Assembly (NCBI GenBank): GCA_030770545.1
Contig: CM061096.1
Span: forward strand, 8,103,501-8,167,500
Direction of reading: 5' to 3'
DNA: 64,000 nucleotides
Source of the DNA: Macropodus opercularis
Lineage: Eukaryota > Chordata > Actinopteri > Anabantiformes > Osphronemidae
Below are positions 50,982-64,000 of this stretch, one piece after another; the stretch's first letter is position 1, and every line of letters begins with the position of its first letter. A model generated the notes under the pieces. It worked only from the letters and a program-made list of their open reading frames with translations, was not told the DNA's origin and ran no database searches. The position numbers and the translations under genes are program-made.

Positions 50982-53900
50982 GGGGGGGGGGTCGGGTGCA
51001 GGGAGCAACTGGTGTCCTTCGGATGACGAACACGCCTGAAAGTGAGGAGGAGGGAGGAGCGACAGCGGGAATTATAAGAACCATCTTCAGTGTGAATGAA
51101 AGTCACAGTGAGAACGACTGAGGCTCTTTTGATGACTCCACCCACATGCACCCTCACACTCAAAGATCTGTCAGCCTCTCCGACGCCCGCGTAGGGCTGG
51201 AGTGAGCTATTTTCAGCCACAGACATGACCATTATCCTCTTGGGCATCTGTGCAGATGCGGATAATTAACCGAGAGGCCAGAGAAGGGAGGGATGGTGCT
51301 AAATTCTAAATATTACCCAAGCACGTTTATTCATGATAAGAGGAAAAAAGGGTGATTGCGGAGAAAAGGCTGTGATGGATGGCGATTGGGCGTGGCACCA
51401 TGACCCTGAAGCTGTTGGTCTCAGATGAGCAGCAGTGGCATCAGTGCAGACGTCCACCAAAAAACTTTATGCACCCAGACATTAAGCCATATACCTGCAT
51501 CTGTACCGTGTATGAATCTTCCACGTCTCAGTCTCGTACTACAGGGCCCCTCCCTGAGACAGACGCACACACTGACTAAAGGATGTCGCCATAGCAACAG
51601 GAGCGAAAAACCAAGAAAGAAAAAAAAAAAAAAAGAAAAAGTCACAGTCAGTAGGGAGAAGGAGAGAATACAGCGAGATAGAGAGAGAGGCAGTCAATAA
51701 CCTAAAGACAGAGCGAAAGACTCTGGTATAAAGAGCAGGCAGATGGAGAGGCAGAGAAAGAGCGTCAGATGGCGAAGAAAGACATCGGGTGTTTCTCTCT
51801 GGCCACTGCCACACAGGCCAAAATACCGACCAGCACCGACTCTGACAACAGAAGATGTCAGCCTCTGACTCCCTCTTTCTCTCCGTGTTTTTCACACTCT
51901 CTCTATTCATATCTGCTAGCAGTGTTAATTTTGTCAGCCACAATCTGACTCTGTCTGGCTGAGTGAGTTTCTTCTTCTGGACACACTTTGCCCTCAGTGT
52001 CTTGCTTAAGTCGGGGCCACACCCAGCTCCTGCAGACACACGATGCTGCCTGGCCTTCACATTTATTCTGTTAAGTTAATTTTGAGTATTTAGGTGCGTA
52101 GGGACACAATCACGCTAACAAATACACAGGATATCTGTTCCTCTACATAAGGCTAAAAAACATATCAAATTGATAGAGCAAGTAATCAATCCAACATTCA
52201 GGTCTAAATGGGGGAACAGACCTGTTCAAGATGCCAGGTGGAGTCGATGCGTGGCTTGACCTTGCCCTCCTTGTAAAGATCCAAAATGGTGCTCATGGCC
52301 TGGGAAATGAGCTCCGTCTCCCCGTCAAGGTAGCCCAGGTGGAAGCCGCACACAGACTTGTTCCCCTGGATCAGGCTGAGCGTGTGGATGGAGAATTGGT
52401 GGTACCAATTCTTGGCCACGGCGATCAGGTTCTTCTTCTGACCCGCCAGCATATTAGCTGCACCTAACAAATGAATTACAAAATGTTATATTTTATATAT
52501 TTAACAATAAAACAGCATATTAATAATACAGTGACTTCAATATTGTTTTCCTTTCTAGTGGTTCTACTTATTTGTTTTTTCCTGGCCCTCTTCCCTTGAA
52601 CTCTCACATTGTCACCTATGTCTCCAACCCTGAAAAGCCCTTTAGCGCTTTAGCTCTTACTGTCAACACATTTCCTTCCTATGCTCTCACTGGTAGAGGA
52701 TCCAGAGGACACACAGCTTGCTCTGAGAGAAAAGAGGAACCAAGCTCGCTACACTGAGACACATTCCAGGTTTGGTGCGGATAGAACGGCCATTGTTCCG
52801 CCGTGAATACTTCAGATACGCTGGAAGAGAAGGCCTGCACAGAAGGACCGTAAGGACGGGATGGGGCTGGTGGGTTCTGTAGCGGGTGAGAAAGGGTGAA
52901 TGGGCAAGAGTGGGGGGAACCGCGCTGGGTTTCTTTGCAACATGCAAAGGCAAAGCCCTGTTCTCCATAGATGCCGTCCACACCCACTACTGCATGCATG
53001 CAGACTGGCATCGCAGCAGAACAAGCGTAAAGGCCTTCCCACGGGGGACACGCAGCGCACTGAGGACATGGACGTCTACAAGGGTCACCCGTCCCACCAG
53101 GAAGCAACTTCGCTCTGCTGCAAATATGGAAACACACTACTATTCTGTACAATGTAATATTCCTCATATTGTTCTGTGGAAGATGTTTTTGTGTATAATA
53201 ATTGCTATAACAGTGTTGATATAACAGTATTGATGGCCAGCAATGATGTTTAACTGATTCACTGAATTCGCTGGTTCCTTACCATAGGTGATAAGCTTGC
53301 CCATGGGCTTCAGCAGGTTGTAGGCCTTGTGGGTGTCTGATCCTCCAAGAGGGTCCAGTATAATGTCCAGCCCTGTAGCAGTAGTGAGAAGAAGGGGACA
53401 GTTTGAATTCAAAGAGAACAGACTGCCAAGTCTTCCCAGCAGCCCCCTCTGCATGCCAGAGATCAGTAGGAGTAGCGAGTGGAGCCAAGTTGTGATATGC
53501 TTGCATGAAGACAAACCCATACGTATGTTGAGCAGAGACGAGAGCCGTGTGAGAGTTGGAGGAATTTTCCCTCTTTTCCCTCTGATAAGACGAGAGATAA
53601 AATGTCTCTTAGTCATTGTCCATCCCATTCCTTGGTGGACAACACAACCAACTAACCTCTGAGCAGATGGTAACGTATCTAAGTATGAAGGTTTCTCTGT
53701 GGCTCATTAATGTCTGGCCATGTAAGCTCGGCCTTAATGATGGCTCTTTGTGCCAGAGGGGACTCCTCAAATTGGGCTACCCCTCCTCGCTCTGCTAAGC
53801 CCTGCTTCTATTGATTGTGGGAGGCTCACAGCAGGATTGTGCCTTGACCACAGCATAGATGAATTGATGGAGAGCCAAAGACAGAGCGAACGGTAGCTGC

Positions 53901-56900
53901 ACATTGATCCAGGCTTCTAATTAGATACATACTGTCTAAAGTGTCAGCACTGGCTCCCTCCCTATCATGTCTAATGTCTGTCTGTCTCGCTCAATGCTAC
54001 AAAGAACAGAGGCTTGTGGAAGAGGGGTGTCTAACCCGTGAAATGAGCCCCCCGGCATATTTAACAGTTACCATCCCACTAAGATCTCAGCCGTAGGTGA
54101 AAAAAGAAACAGTTCTTCTCTGAGAGCCCAGACACGGCACGAATGATGAGCACTGATGGTGGCGGACACTGCTTAGTAAACTGAGCTACACGCGTACACG
54201 CTGTCAGTCCAGTGGACACGGCATCTATGAGAATCACATCAAACACATGAGTGCTTTGATCTGACTAGTCCCAGATAACAGCGTCTACATATGTCGAACA
54301 CCTTCCCCGGTGCAGAAAGCCCAGTTTCCCACCTTTGGGGCTGATCTTGCGGACTTCTTCCACGTAGTCCTTGGTGCGATAGTCGATGGCGTGTGTGACT
54401 CCACCCTGGCTGATGGTCTCATGCTTGCTGGAGGATGCTGTGCCAAACACGGTCACGTCCTTCACTGTCTTGCACAGCTGGGTGGCTGCGATGCCCACGC
54501 CGCCTGACGGAACAGAGGTGGGTTACATACGGCCATGATTTAACCAACAAATGCACATTTGCATTGAAAGACTGTCAAGCTTAGCTAAAAATGCCCGTTT
54601 AAGGTAAAACAGAAGAGCCATTAAAGACAAACGTTCCCATTCCAGACACATGTTCTGACAGGTAAATGTGATTAGCTTTATTTATTGTTCCATATTATAA
54701 CTGGGTGCATGTGTTTGCTCAGGGGTATGTAAAGAGCGCAATCACATTAACCCAGCTGGACTGGAGAGAATAGACACCCACACAGAGATACAGACACACA
54801 CGTCCATCTGCGGAGAGAGTGGCCATTGTAGCTCAAATGATACATGTTTTTACAGTAGTTCTTCTATTCAAGACAACCTGTCTAAAATTCCTCAGGACAA
54901 AAAAAAAAAAACAGAGCTGGATGACATTCTATCATTAATTACATAAACAGGTAACCTTATATTTGTGGCAGCTGAAAACAAAACGCGCTGCGTTTCGGTA
55001 GATGTTTCGAACGTCTCCGTGTTTGTTTTCTCCGTGTTTGTATTCACCTCTGCTGCAGCCACTGTTTGTTAAGCCAGTCAGAGCAAGAACTAATAGGTTA
55101 CTGATAAGCGCTGGCTCGTTTGAAATGGAGGCTGACTTGAGGACTTGAACTGAAAGGCATCCATAAAGGTCACTCATGCCTGAACCAAGTAAAGAGCACA
55201 GCAACACGAGCAACACATACATGTGAGTCACGCCCATTTTAGTGTTGTACGGCTATTCTTCATGCAGCAAGCTATTTCTTGGTAAATATGTTTTATCATT
55301 AGTTTTATAGGGGAACATGTCTATTCATCCTGGGATAAAAATGACTCAGTTGAAAAGCACAATTTCCTCAATGATCATCCTGGCAATTTCTCTCTGGGGC
55401 TGCATTAATCCAGCACTAACACGGCCCAGAAAAATGACCTGAGATCTAATGGTAAGATTAAGGCCAGTTCAAATGATCAACTTTATTAATCATTGTCCAG
55501 GAAGTGCTCTGTGCGAGAATGAAAAGAGGCCAGTTTTTAAGCGATTCCTTACAAAAAACACACAGCAGAGATTATTTGCATTCAACCCCACTTATCGTCA
55601 ATTTCAGGGTCAAGATCACAAACGGCTTTGGACTCGCTGTGCTCATTTGAGAGTCCGTACGTGGTGCATCAAGCAGGCTACTGACACCGACGAGAGATCG
55701 GGCGAGAGACCAAAATCGCTGCTGTTGCTGCTGGATGCGAGCGTGGTTGCGGCTGCGTTATAACATCACCATCTCTCCTTGTCCTCAGAGAGAAACCAAG
55801 TTTGTGTTGCCAAGGAAACCTTGGGTAAATTGCCGGCAATGACTGAGCAAAAGAAGCCATTTTGTTTCATTGACTGCTCTTGATTTGGACATAAAGCAGT
55901 ATTTTCATGGGCATTGTTGCTGTGCCAGTAGTTTATATTAGTCAGACTGGACCATATGCTTCTCTTACAGGGCACCGAATTAGTGATAATGTGCATGATC
56001 AGGACTAATTCAAAGGCTTTGGTGACATGATAACAAATAAATCCGTAATTTACTTGCAGAAATGCTTTTCCAAGCAAAAGCATGTGAGCGAGTATACATG
56101 TGTTTGACCTTTTATTTCACAGATAGTAGAATATGTGATTTTGCTTAGTGACCCTGTTACAAAGTAGCAACAATCACATACACTGAACAGGCGTGAAGAC
56201 AACAATGGGATTAATCCTGCGTATGTACTACCAGGCATTCACAAATTAATATTTAACCAGTAGCTCGCTGTGGGAAACAGCGTCCGCAGAGACCAGTCTT
56301 TCTTTCGGTTTGAAACAAAGACTCTCCAATCAAGCAATAAATCATTAGGTATATATCACAGCAGACTACAGTAAAAGCTGTCTCATTTATGTAGTTGTTG
56401 AAATGCGTTGATGTTGTAACCCAGAGAGGAAGAAGGTACCGGTCTCTGAATCTCTCACTCCTGATCTCCAATCACAAGACTGCAGAGCTGTGCCAAGTAG
56501 CCTTTACTGCATCCTACCTCACTTCAAAACTCACAAGGAAGAGAGGCCCGCAGCCTTGAACACTCCTCAGCGGCTACTAGAATCTACTAATCTTCTCAAA
56601 TATGCAGGGATTAAAATATTAACCTTTCATTAACCCAGAAATATATTTTCTCCATCAATGTCTACTTCCTCATACTAGAACTAGTCTTTATTGAAAAAAT
56701 GGTAGTGATTCAAGACCATCCACAAACACTTAGTCTCTGTCTGGGGAAGACAGAGCAACTTTAGCAACATTCTTGCTGCTAATTGCATTTGTTCTGCTCA
56801 AGATTCAATTGAATTGTTTACACTTGACAATTAGGAAACCTCAATAAAGCGCTGGCATATCTTGTTTTTCCTTTCTCACTCTGGAGAAACAGGATACACA

Positions 56901-59900
56901 GTAGGGTTTTGTCTCTCCCAGAATTCTTACATACTCAAATTCTGGCACAAATTGGTTTTGGCTTCCATAACATGACTGTTAGGAGCGAAGAGGAATTTTC
57001 CCCAAAACACAGTGGAATCCAGATTGACACTGAGGCCACTGTTATTGCTCCACACCCAGAGTTCAACAGCAAGAGTGGGTGGGGACGACCCACTTGTTTT
57101 TCATAAAAAGATAGTGGTAAAGATCCCATGTCTTCCTCATCCTGATATAAATCTCCATTTACTTTGGAGTGACAGCCTCGCTTTTAACTCATATTTGTGT
57201 CTAAATAAATATTGTCTCACATGTGGGCTATGCTACGATCTCAGGTGACGGATGGCTGCCATACGGCAGCTGTCAGCGCCAGAGATGACTTGGTCATCGG
57301 AGCTGCTGTTTTCTTCTGTGATTTTATTTGCATTTATTTCCACATTTCCTCAAGGACTCTCATCTTTCTTAACCTATCATTAGCTCGTGGCGGTAACAGC
57401 TGAGGAAGAAAGAAGCCCAAATGTGGATTCACGCATCCTCTCCATGGCAGTGCTGCGACATCAACAAGCTGAACCAAATAAATGGGCATTTTATTGCTCT
57501 CTCTGCAGCTCTACAACAGTTCTGAGCCTAGTAAAATGAGACGTGGTTCGCTGTTTGTGGACGTGTACTCTTGAAATATTACTCTACATTATGTAACAGA
57601 GGTATTTTTTTTAGACGACGTGTGTGAGTGTGCTTACACTGTGGGCTTGAAGAGTGGTTTAACATGCTCTCTCTCTCTCTCTGATGGTGCAGAATAGAGG
57701 AAGCCCGTCGTTATTGGGTGAGTGTGTAAAAAAACAAAACATCCTTTGCTTGTGCACTAAGTCAGTCCCTGTGATTTCCTGAGTCAAGATTCTCACAGTG
57801 GCACAAACACAGCACGAAGCGAGTCTACACGTATAGGCACAAATATATTTCTATCTCACCGTTTCCACTTATGAACCGGGCTGCAAAGTGAAACACGAGC
57901 TGGTGCACACTCATCCTGTTCTGCCACAAATACACAAACAGGTGGCCTGACATAGGTTTCACACACACCTGCAACCGTGCACAGTGGTTAGGGAGGGGGT
58001 GGGATGGGGTCACTTGTCAACGGCTGCAGCAATGAGATGGCAACTGAGCGACGTGATTGGCGGGTTAGGTTGGAGGTTGCCCTGGTTTCCCTCTCCTATC
58101 AGTGCTGCTGATCTGCCGCCGGCAATGCCAGGCCTGGGAACACAGAGACGGTTCAACCACGCAGCCCAGACTCCCGCTTAGTGGTCAGACTGAATTAGCA
58201 TTCTCTGAAGTAGGGTAAGACCTCCAGAGCAGACAGTCCAAAAGGAGGAAAGAGGAAACAATTTTCAAGGCGCATCAGACTTTTATCATGCCTCAGAGGA
58301 AACAAAGGATCTATTAAAGTGAGAGACGTAACTACACTTGAGCTAATGCTTACATGGCAAGAGACTTTGTTGGCTGGTGAATAATAAATGAGAGCAATAA
58401 AGCGGGCTTCATTGTTATAAATAAAACACATAGAAATGTGTATTTCTTTCACAGGTTTCTTGCGCTCATAATTCTTCTGCCTCTCATTTTTCTTATCTGC
58501 AAGCAGCTGTGCACTCAGGGCTCATACGCCCGAGGCCCTGCCTGAAGCTCTGACAGCAGTCATGAAGATCGACACCAGGATGGAGCGCTCATTCAGCAAA
58601 CCACCGGGGAGCCAGCCACCTGTTCCACGTGCTGCATTCACAGTCACTAATTCGCCTTCATTACTACCTAATGTAAAGATTCATGAAGTTTGCATAGATA
58701 ATGCTAAATGTAAGTAAAAGAGATGAATACATGGACCTGGATGAATGAAGGAATCAAGTAACAGTGTTGTGGGTTATTGCAACTGGCTAAGAGCCACCTG
58801 TCAGACAGAGAACACTACGAACGACGAAGTTCGGCTGCAACATCGTATAAACCTAAAGTATAACATTATCCAGAACAGTCTTTTTTTGATGTTGAACACT
58901 GAACAATGGGGATATATATTTAAAAGAATGCTTTCAAGCGGGGTTTTTCAACAGGAACAATTACTTCCAGAACCAGCCGCTCAACTCTCTGTAGATTAGT
59001 GAGGATTTAACCTCTCAGCCGTGTCTGGTGTAACTCAAAACTCTCAAATTTCATGCTGCCTCAAACATACTGCTGCAGAGCTGATTGAGCGACTTCACAA
59101 GAAGACATAACTGATAACATACATTATTTACTACATTTATTTCTCAGCTGAAGCCGTCACGCAAGCTGCTGCCATGAAGGAAAAAGCGCAAGCGACGACA
59201 CAAACTCCTGCAGCCACCACCTACTTCATATTATGAATTCCACATCTGCAACACAATGCAGGACGCTTTACGCGGGCCCGGAGTCACTAGAGATCTCATA
59301 AATTAAACACAAATGGACGTCATCATTGGAAGCAGCGGAGCCCCATATGCATGCAGGAATGCGTAGCGTGGGTGTGGTGTCGGGGTGGCTGGCCAGGGTT
59401 CATAAACATTAGGACCAGTTCAGGGAGAGGTCAGAGGAAAAGCTGTTGGCTGGGCACAGTTGGAAGACCCACGAGATACATCCAAATGTCGCTCAGCTGC
59501 GACCCCCGCCCAAGCCCTGTGGGGAAAACAAAAGGGGAAACGTGTGTCCGTTCCCCGATGGCGATGACTAGAGCACGGATATGGCGAGGTCACGCAGAGA
59601 GAGAGCAGAGGCCTGGAGGGGGAGGAGGAGAACGGAGGATGCAGATGTGCGGAGAAGAGAGGCACGATGGGAGGAAATACAACAAGCCATTGTTTGGAAA
59701 GTGAGGACAGGAGCAGACCCACGAGACAGACAGCTGAGGGCTGGTCACCAGAATTGACTTCTACACATAGCACAAAACCTGGACTGATTGATGACACTAA
59801 GAACCTTCCGGGATCTGTGTTTGGTCATGTGATCCTAATGTATAAGGTCAGCACACATTTGAGGAATTTGACCTTACCTGCGAATGTGGAACGATGGGGA

Positions 59901-62640
59901 GACAAAAAGGCAAAACACAAGACAATGAAGACCCATCATCCCTCACTACAGGGTTGAACTTGCATACGAGTTATCATTTAGGATCATGAGGATATTTTTA
60001 CAACGCCGCCTTTTTACTTTACTCTATTACCACTGTGACATAAATAAGACATTTTAAGAGATACATGTTGAATCTGAGAAGGATTTAGTACATTCTCCTG
60101 ACATATTGACACACAAATATCCTATGAAGATGACAATATTGTAGGAAAAATGTAAAAAATGGGCTGTGGGGACAAAAGAATCTAAAAGTAAATGACAAGT
60201 GATTAAATCTGTGGATTTTGCTCCTATTATGAGAATAAACTGCCTGAGACAGGTCAATGAGGTTGAGCCCCTCAAGCATTTACGAAGAAATATGTGCAGT
60301 GAAAAGGTTTGGAACAGCACCAGATATGAATTGGTCTTCAAACAGAGTCCACAGCTACTCTGAGGGGAAGCTGTTCATCTTTTTCTCTGCATTAAAAATC
60401 GGATCTGGTTTTATTCATAATTACCAGACCATCTCCTGTAACACTGCTACTCTAAAGCTCACTGTTTTTTTTATCTTGGCTCAACATTAACTGGCTCAGA
60501 CTCCAGCAGGGACGCAGTGTTGGGAAGCCATGACTGGCACACGAAATGCTGCGCCGTCAAAGATACAACTCGATATGTGCAACCATCAGCTGCAATGTCT
60601 GGCGAGAACAGCGTGACGGAGCAAAGTGGAGCCATTTAACCCATATACATAAAACGGTATGTGGTTAAACGGGGTGTTTACTGTAGCTGTGGGCAGGGCG
60701 GTTTCATAATCTAAATACAGTGCACACCCTGTGCTCTGATGTGTTACTTGGAATTGATTTTGACGCCAAATACTTATGAAATGTGTTTAATATTCTAGGA
60801 AAACTTTAAAAGTTAAACAAGAAATTTTAATTCACGCAACAGTGGATGTGTTCCACATTTTTATTTAATGCGCTGCAGCCAAATAAATGACATTTACTGT
60901 AAATGCCAGCCTCAAAGACAGAATACACCAGTAGGGTTAGACCATGTTTTAGATCACTGGTTCAAAGGGTTGCTACATAAATCTGAGGTGTGGGGTGATT
61001 GACAGCAGCAGTAAAAACCACACTGATTTTAATTACCTGTATTTCTTGTCATAAAATACAGGAAACTGCCTCCTCAGGGTTTTCACTTACACAGTGACAT
61101 ACGGTCAACTAATCCTTAAATTACTAGAATAATGGATTTGTCGATAAAATGTCATAAATAACTTGCACAATGTTTATTTGCAATCCCCAGTGTAGGTCTT
61201 TGCATTTATAAAGTAACATGCAGCACTGGAAGAAACGCGGCGCAGCGTTAAATACCTAAACGGTGCTGAGCTGTGGAGCGGACAGTAGAACACGGTTTGA
61301 CCGTGTGCAGAAAAGCTGAGTGGTAAGCAAATGTTTTTGTCGTAGTATTGTGCTTTTACAGTACTGATGTCCAGGCAACAGCGAGCCAAGACTGGCAGCC
61401 TGCCCCGAGAAACCAGAGACGCCGCCGCGACCAAAACAGTGCGGAAAACTGTCTCGCGCCACACTTCTGCTACTCTTAGTCCTCCTATAGACAAGAGTCT
61501 GCACAGAAAACCTGTGTGTTCAGAGGGAGAGAGACACCGGCTTGATGACATGCTACGCACAGACAGCTGGGATTCCTCTGTGACCACCAATCCCACAACT
61601 ATGAGAGCGGTAGCTGTCATTCAGCTCTGGGAAAACTTCACATCTCTCAGAGTTACTGTGATAAAACCACGGGATGAAGCCACATGTGAAGGCAGTCTCC
61701 CAGAGTCCTCGGCCATTTGTTGTCTCCCAGAGAAAAAGCACCGGCTCACGTTTCATCAGGTGCTGTTCATCCTTTAGACGTTCACACCCACACAGTGTCC
61801 TAAATGCAGAGAGGAGTCCCCTTCTAAAGGCCTTTCCACAAAGAGTGTGAATAAGAAGAAAAGTGAGAGCTGGACGCTGGTAGATAGTGACAGAACAATG
61901 TCTTTTGGCTGATGCGCTCTCTGCAGCTGGCCCGGCTGCGTAAACACACCGCAAAATCAAATGCTTTCAGGCTGGATCACACCCCGAAACAGGTGCTTTT
62001 ACTCCCTCAATCCCCATCGATCTCCCACCCACTCAGTCTGAACTCTGACCTTCCAGTGCAGGTGACAGGTGCTCTAACGTAAATGCGGCACAGGAGCGCG
62101 CACCCGCTGAACCATATCTCATCGGAGAATGGACTTTACCCTGGTGCAGCCCTCTCCAGCAGCCATGTTAGATTCAGGAAGGAGCGGCACATGTAAGATC
62201 TGTCGAGGAGGGAGACTGGGTGTGGGCCTGTAAACGGCTCTAGCGAATTTAGAAGACCTCACTGTTGATGAAACTGATTAAAGGTTAAACTTTGAATGCT
62301 GAGTCACTATGTCATTCACAGCCAACAGTGCAAAGCAATGTTGTAGTTCATTATTAATCAATTCAATCAACTCTAAAAGCGACTATACAGTAAAAAGTGT
62401 TATCACAACCACTTTGAATTCTGTGTCAGCACCTGCAGCGGCATGGATGAGGACGCTCTGGTTGGGCCGCAGGTTGCCAAAATCAAACAGCATCATGTAG
62501 GCAGTGATATAGTTGACAGGAAGGGCCGCGGCCTCCTCGAAGCTCATGCCCTCTGGAATGAGGAAGGTGTGGCTGGCCGGCACCACCGCCACCTCCTGCC
62601 AGAGCCCGAAGCGGTTCAGCACCATCACCTTATCACCCAC
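49722..62640 (-). CDS. vat1: Synaptic vesicle membrane protein VAT-1 homolog, 3' five coding exons (N-terminus beyond the window)
   Basis: Member of the zinc-free quinone-oxidoreductase branch of the medium-chain dehydrogenase/reductase family, linked to vesicle and mitochondrial membranes, lipid handling and mitofusin regulation. Exons, 5' to 3': 62433-62640, 54333-54503, 53283-53372, 52222-52463, 49722-49994; 984 bp, 328 aa, in frame throughout. Visible: VGDKVMVLNRFGLWQEV, EEAAALPVNYITAYMMLFDF, the nucleotide-binding turn AAGGVGIAATQLC, VTVFGTASSSKHE, LDPLGGSDTHKAYNLLKPMG, VCGFHLGYLDGETELIS and KPRIDSTW. The first coding exon is absent from 62641-64000 and must lie further right. The last exon adds a tail of about 65 residues made almost only of Lys, Glu and Asp, absent from human VAT1 (which ends soon after the equivalent of GKVIL). 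VAT1 rather than VAT1L is favoured by the sequence and by the 17q21-type neighbours. Confidence 0.95.
49725..49925 (-). repeat. vat1: Imperfect purine-rich trinucleotide repeat coding for the vat1 Lys/Glu/Asp tail
   Basis: On the minus strand the sequence is an imperfect array of AAG, GAG, GAA and GAC codons read in frame as EEPKK, KKEDKK and KKDDKK blocks, interrupted by single Pro and Gly codons. Repeat slippage is a likely source of its length. Confidence 0.85.
50951..50991. repeat. (GT)14 microsatellite followed by G13
   Basis: GT dinucleotides (50951-50978) run directly into a G tract (50979-50991), inside the last vat1 intron. Confidence 0.9.
54504..62432 (-). other. vat1: Large vat1 intron, nothing else recognised
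   Basis: About 7.9 kb between the exon ending CATGCCGCTGCAG and the one starting GCGGCGTGGGC. The donor is a weaker GTGCTG. No nested coding exon is recognisable. Short CT and T tracts occur (for example a CTCT run near 57669-57681). Confidence 0.5.
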
Positions 62641-64000
62641 CTGATGGAGAAAGCACAAGAAGCCACAGGGCGTTAAGAAAGTGAGGCAAGAGCATCTAAA
62701 TCCATTTCCTGTCAATGAGACAAATGAGCTGTGCACCAATACAGCGTTTCCAGACAGGGTAGACAGGGGTACGTGGACAGATTAAGCAGAAACAATTACA
62801 TTTCTTTATCTTTACTTCCTACGGTGGTTGATTTGAAAGAAAAGCAAGAATGAAGACTTTGTAAAACAAAATTATACAATACCCTAAAAGTATTAAATGA
62901 GCTTTTAACCGGATTTGTGCTAGTTCTTTCACCACAACCTGCCTGCCGCAGCCTCGTGGCTTTGTTGGAGCGCTGGGAATGATGCAAGGTGTGTAGCAGG
63001 AATTGGAAGAGTCTGGTTTGTTTGCCGACACCTTGTTCACCAAATCTCAGATAGTTTGCTTCTAAAAACTGCAAGCAAACAAAGACAGCAATGATTCTGC
63101 TCCCGGATTAACCCTTATCGAAGCAGGATCCTCCAATTCATTACTGTGTCGTTCCAGAAGGACAAGCCTCCATGTGAACTTCCCCCAGCACCTTCACCAA
63201 CCAATCAGCAGAGTCCACTCGAGGGACACGGGAAGCACAGACGATGGCAGAATTATAACTCTCTTCCTGTTTCCTCTTCCTCCCCCCTTTATCCGCCATT
63301 CTCCTCACTTTTTCTCTTCCCCTCTTTCTCTTTCACTTCCTGACTGTTTTTCCTCGTACAACTTTAGAACATCGTCCTTCCTCTTTATCCATCCTGTCTC
63401 ATCCTGTCTGTGTCTCAGACTTGCCACCTTCTTCGCCACACTTTCATCCCCATCTTTTCATCCTCCAGCGTCTCATCCTGTCTTTACCATCTTCTTTCTC
63501 CTGCAAGGAGTGTCCTGTATCGCCTCTTTCTCATCAGCGACACAGGACAATGGGCCCCATCTTCTCCCCTGGCTTCTCTCCACTCATCAAAGTCTCTGCC
63601 AGATTCTTCCCCATGGCTGAGCAAAAGACAAGCTCTCTCCTCCTGGGAACAAACCCTCTCCACCCGGGACTCTCTAATGGTCTGGAGGGAGCCATGCGCC
63701 TCGCTGTGTATCCACTCCAATTAGAGAGATCTCTGTCGCTCTCTCTCTCTCTTTTCATGCCTGCATCTTTCTGTCTGAGGCCGAGTCATTTAGTTCACTT
63801 CTAAGGTCCACATTCGGTCTTTCACCAGAGGCTGCTTCATTTACTTTATTCTCCTTCCTTTTCTTAGCGGCTCCGATTTGCCTCTGTTTTTCACATTTAC
63901 TCTAGGAGTTAAATTCATCAAACTTATTTAATTGGAGGTGGCACAAATCGATAGTCGGAGGAGTTCAAGCTTTTACAGGAAACACACAGACGTGACTCAC
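62641..64000 (-). other. vat1: Part of vat1 intron 1, runs off the right edge
   Basis: No VAT1 N-terminal exon is visible. The stretch at 63.25-63.75 kb is pyrimidine-rich on the plus strand, which keeps several frames open on both strands; none resembles a known protein. Confidence 0.5.

Noticed and set aside
61367..61777. Plus-strand 136-codon frame within the vat1 intron
   Set aside because: No domain, no splice or start context; overlapping frames on the other strand are equally long.
63174..63804. Several overlapping plus-strand frames near the right edge
   Set aside because: They arise from a pyrimidine-rich tract poor in stop codons; no similarity to VAT1 or other proteins.

Overview
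The window is nuclear DNA from a ray-finned (teleost) fish. It holds split genes with GT-AG introns, mostly 70-400 bp long in the compact genes, CpG-rich promoters, microsatellites and no bacterial or organelle signatures. Six protein-coding genes can be supported. All exon borders given here were derived by hand from reading frame, splice consensus and comparison with vertebrate proteins known to me; no search was run.

Layout. 1-7.3 kb has no recognisable coding exon; a CpG-rich patch at 3.5-4.4 kb could be a first exon or promoter of a minus-strand gene lying off the left edge. 7.5-16.4 kb (minus) is eftud2, the U5 snRNP GTPase, complete in 27 coding exons (971 aa), with a noncoding first exon near 17.0 kb. 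18.57-19.42 kb (minus) is phospho1, one uninterrupted coding exon (284 aa). 24.5-30.5 kb (minus) is znf652, a nine-finger C2H2 repressor (five coding exons, 686 aa), with noncoding first exons in a CpG island at 34.5-35.2 kb. 36.5-38.2 kb (minus) is phb (prohibitin 1; six coding exons, 271 aa). 40.4-44.3 kb (plus) is a DTX3L-like gene (five coding exons, 1089 aa). 49.7-62.6 kb (minus) holds the last five coding exons of vat1; its N-terminal exon lies beyond the right edge.

The block phospho1-znf652-phb keeps the order and orientation I remember from human 17q21.33, while eftud2 and vat1 belong to human 17q21.31. Here the two blocks lie together.

The most interesting locus is the DTX3L-like gene. 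It has an N-terminal RRM-like/RBM43-like region, a KH-like middle, a RING-like motif and a C-terminal Deltex (DTC) domain, but the RING lacks canonical zinc ligands and the DTC lacks residues regarded as catalytic or ADP-ribose-binding. It lies tail-to-tail with vat1, where mammals carry the interferon gene IFI35, and its upstream region has interferon-type motifs (a perfect ISRE core and an ETS-IRF composite site). It looks like an interferon-inducible pseudo-E3 ligase. The genes do not form a pathway: they are housekeeping (eftud2, phb), skeletal mineralisation (phospho1), transcription (znf652), membrane/vesicle (vat1) and probable immune (DTX3L-like) genes.
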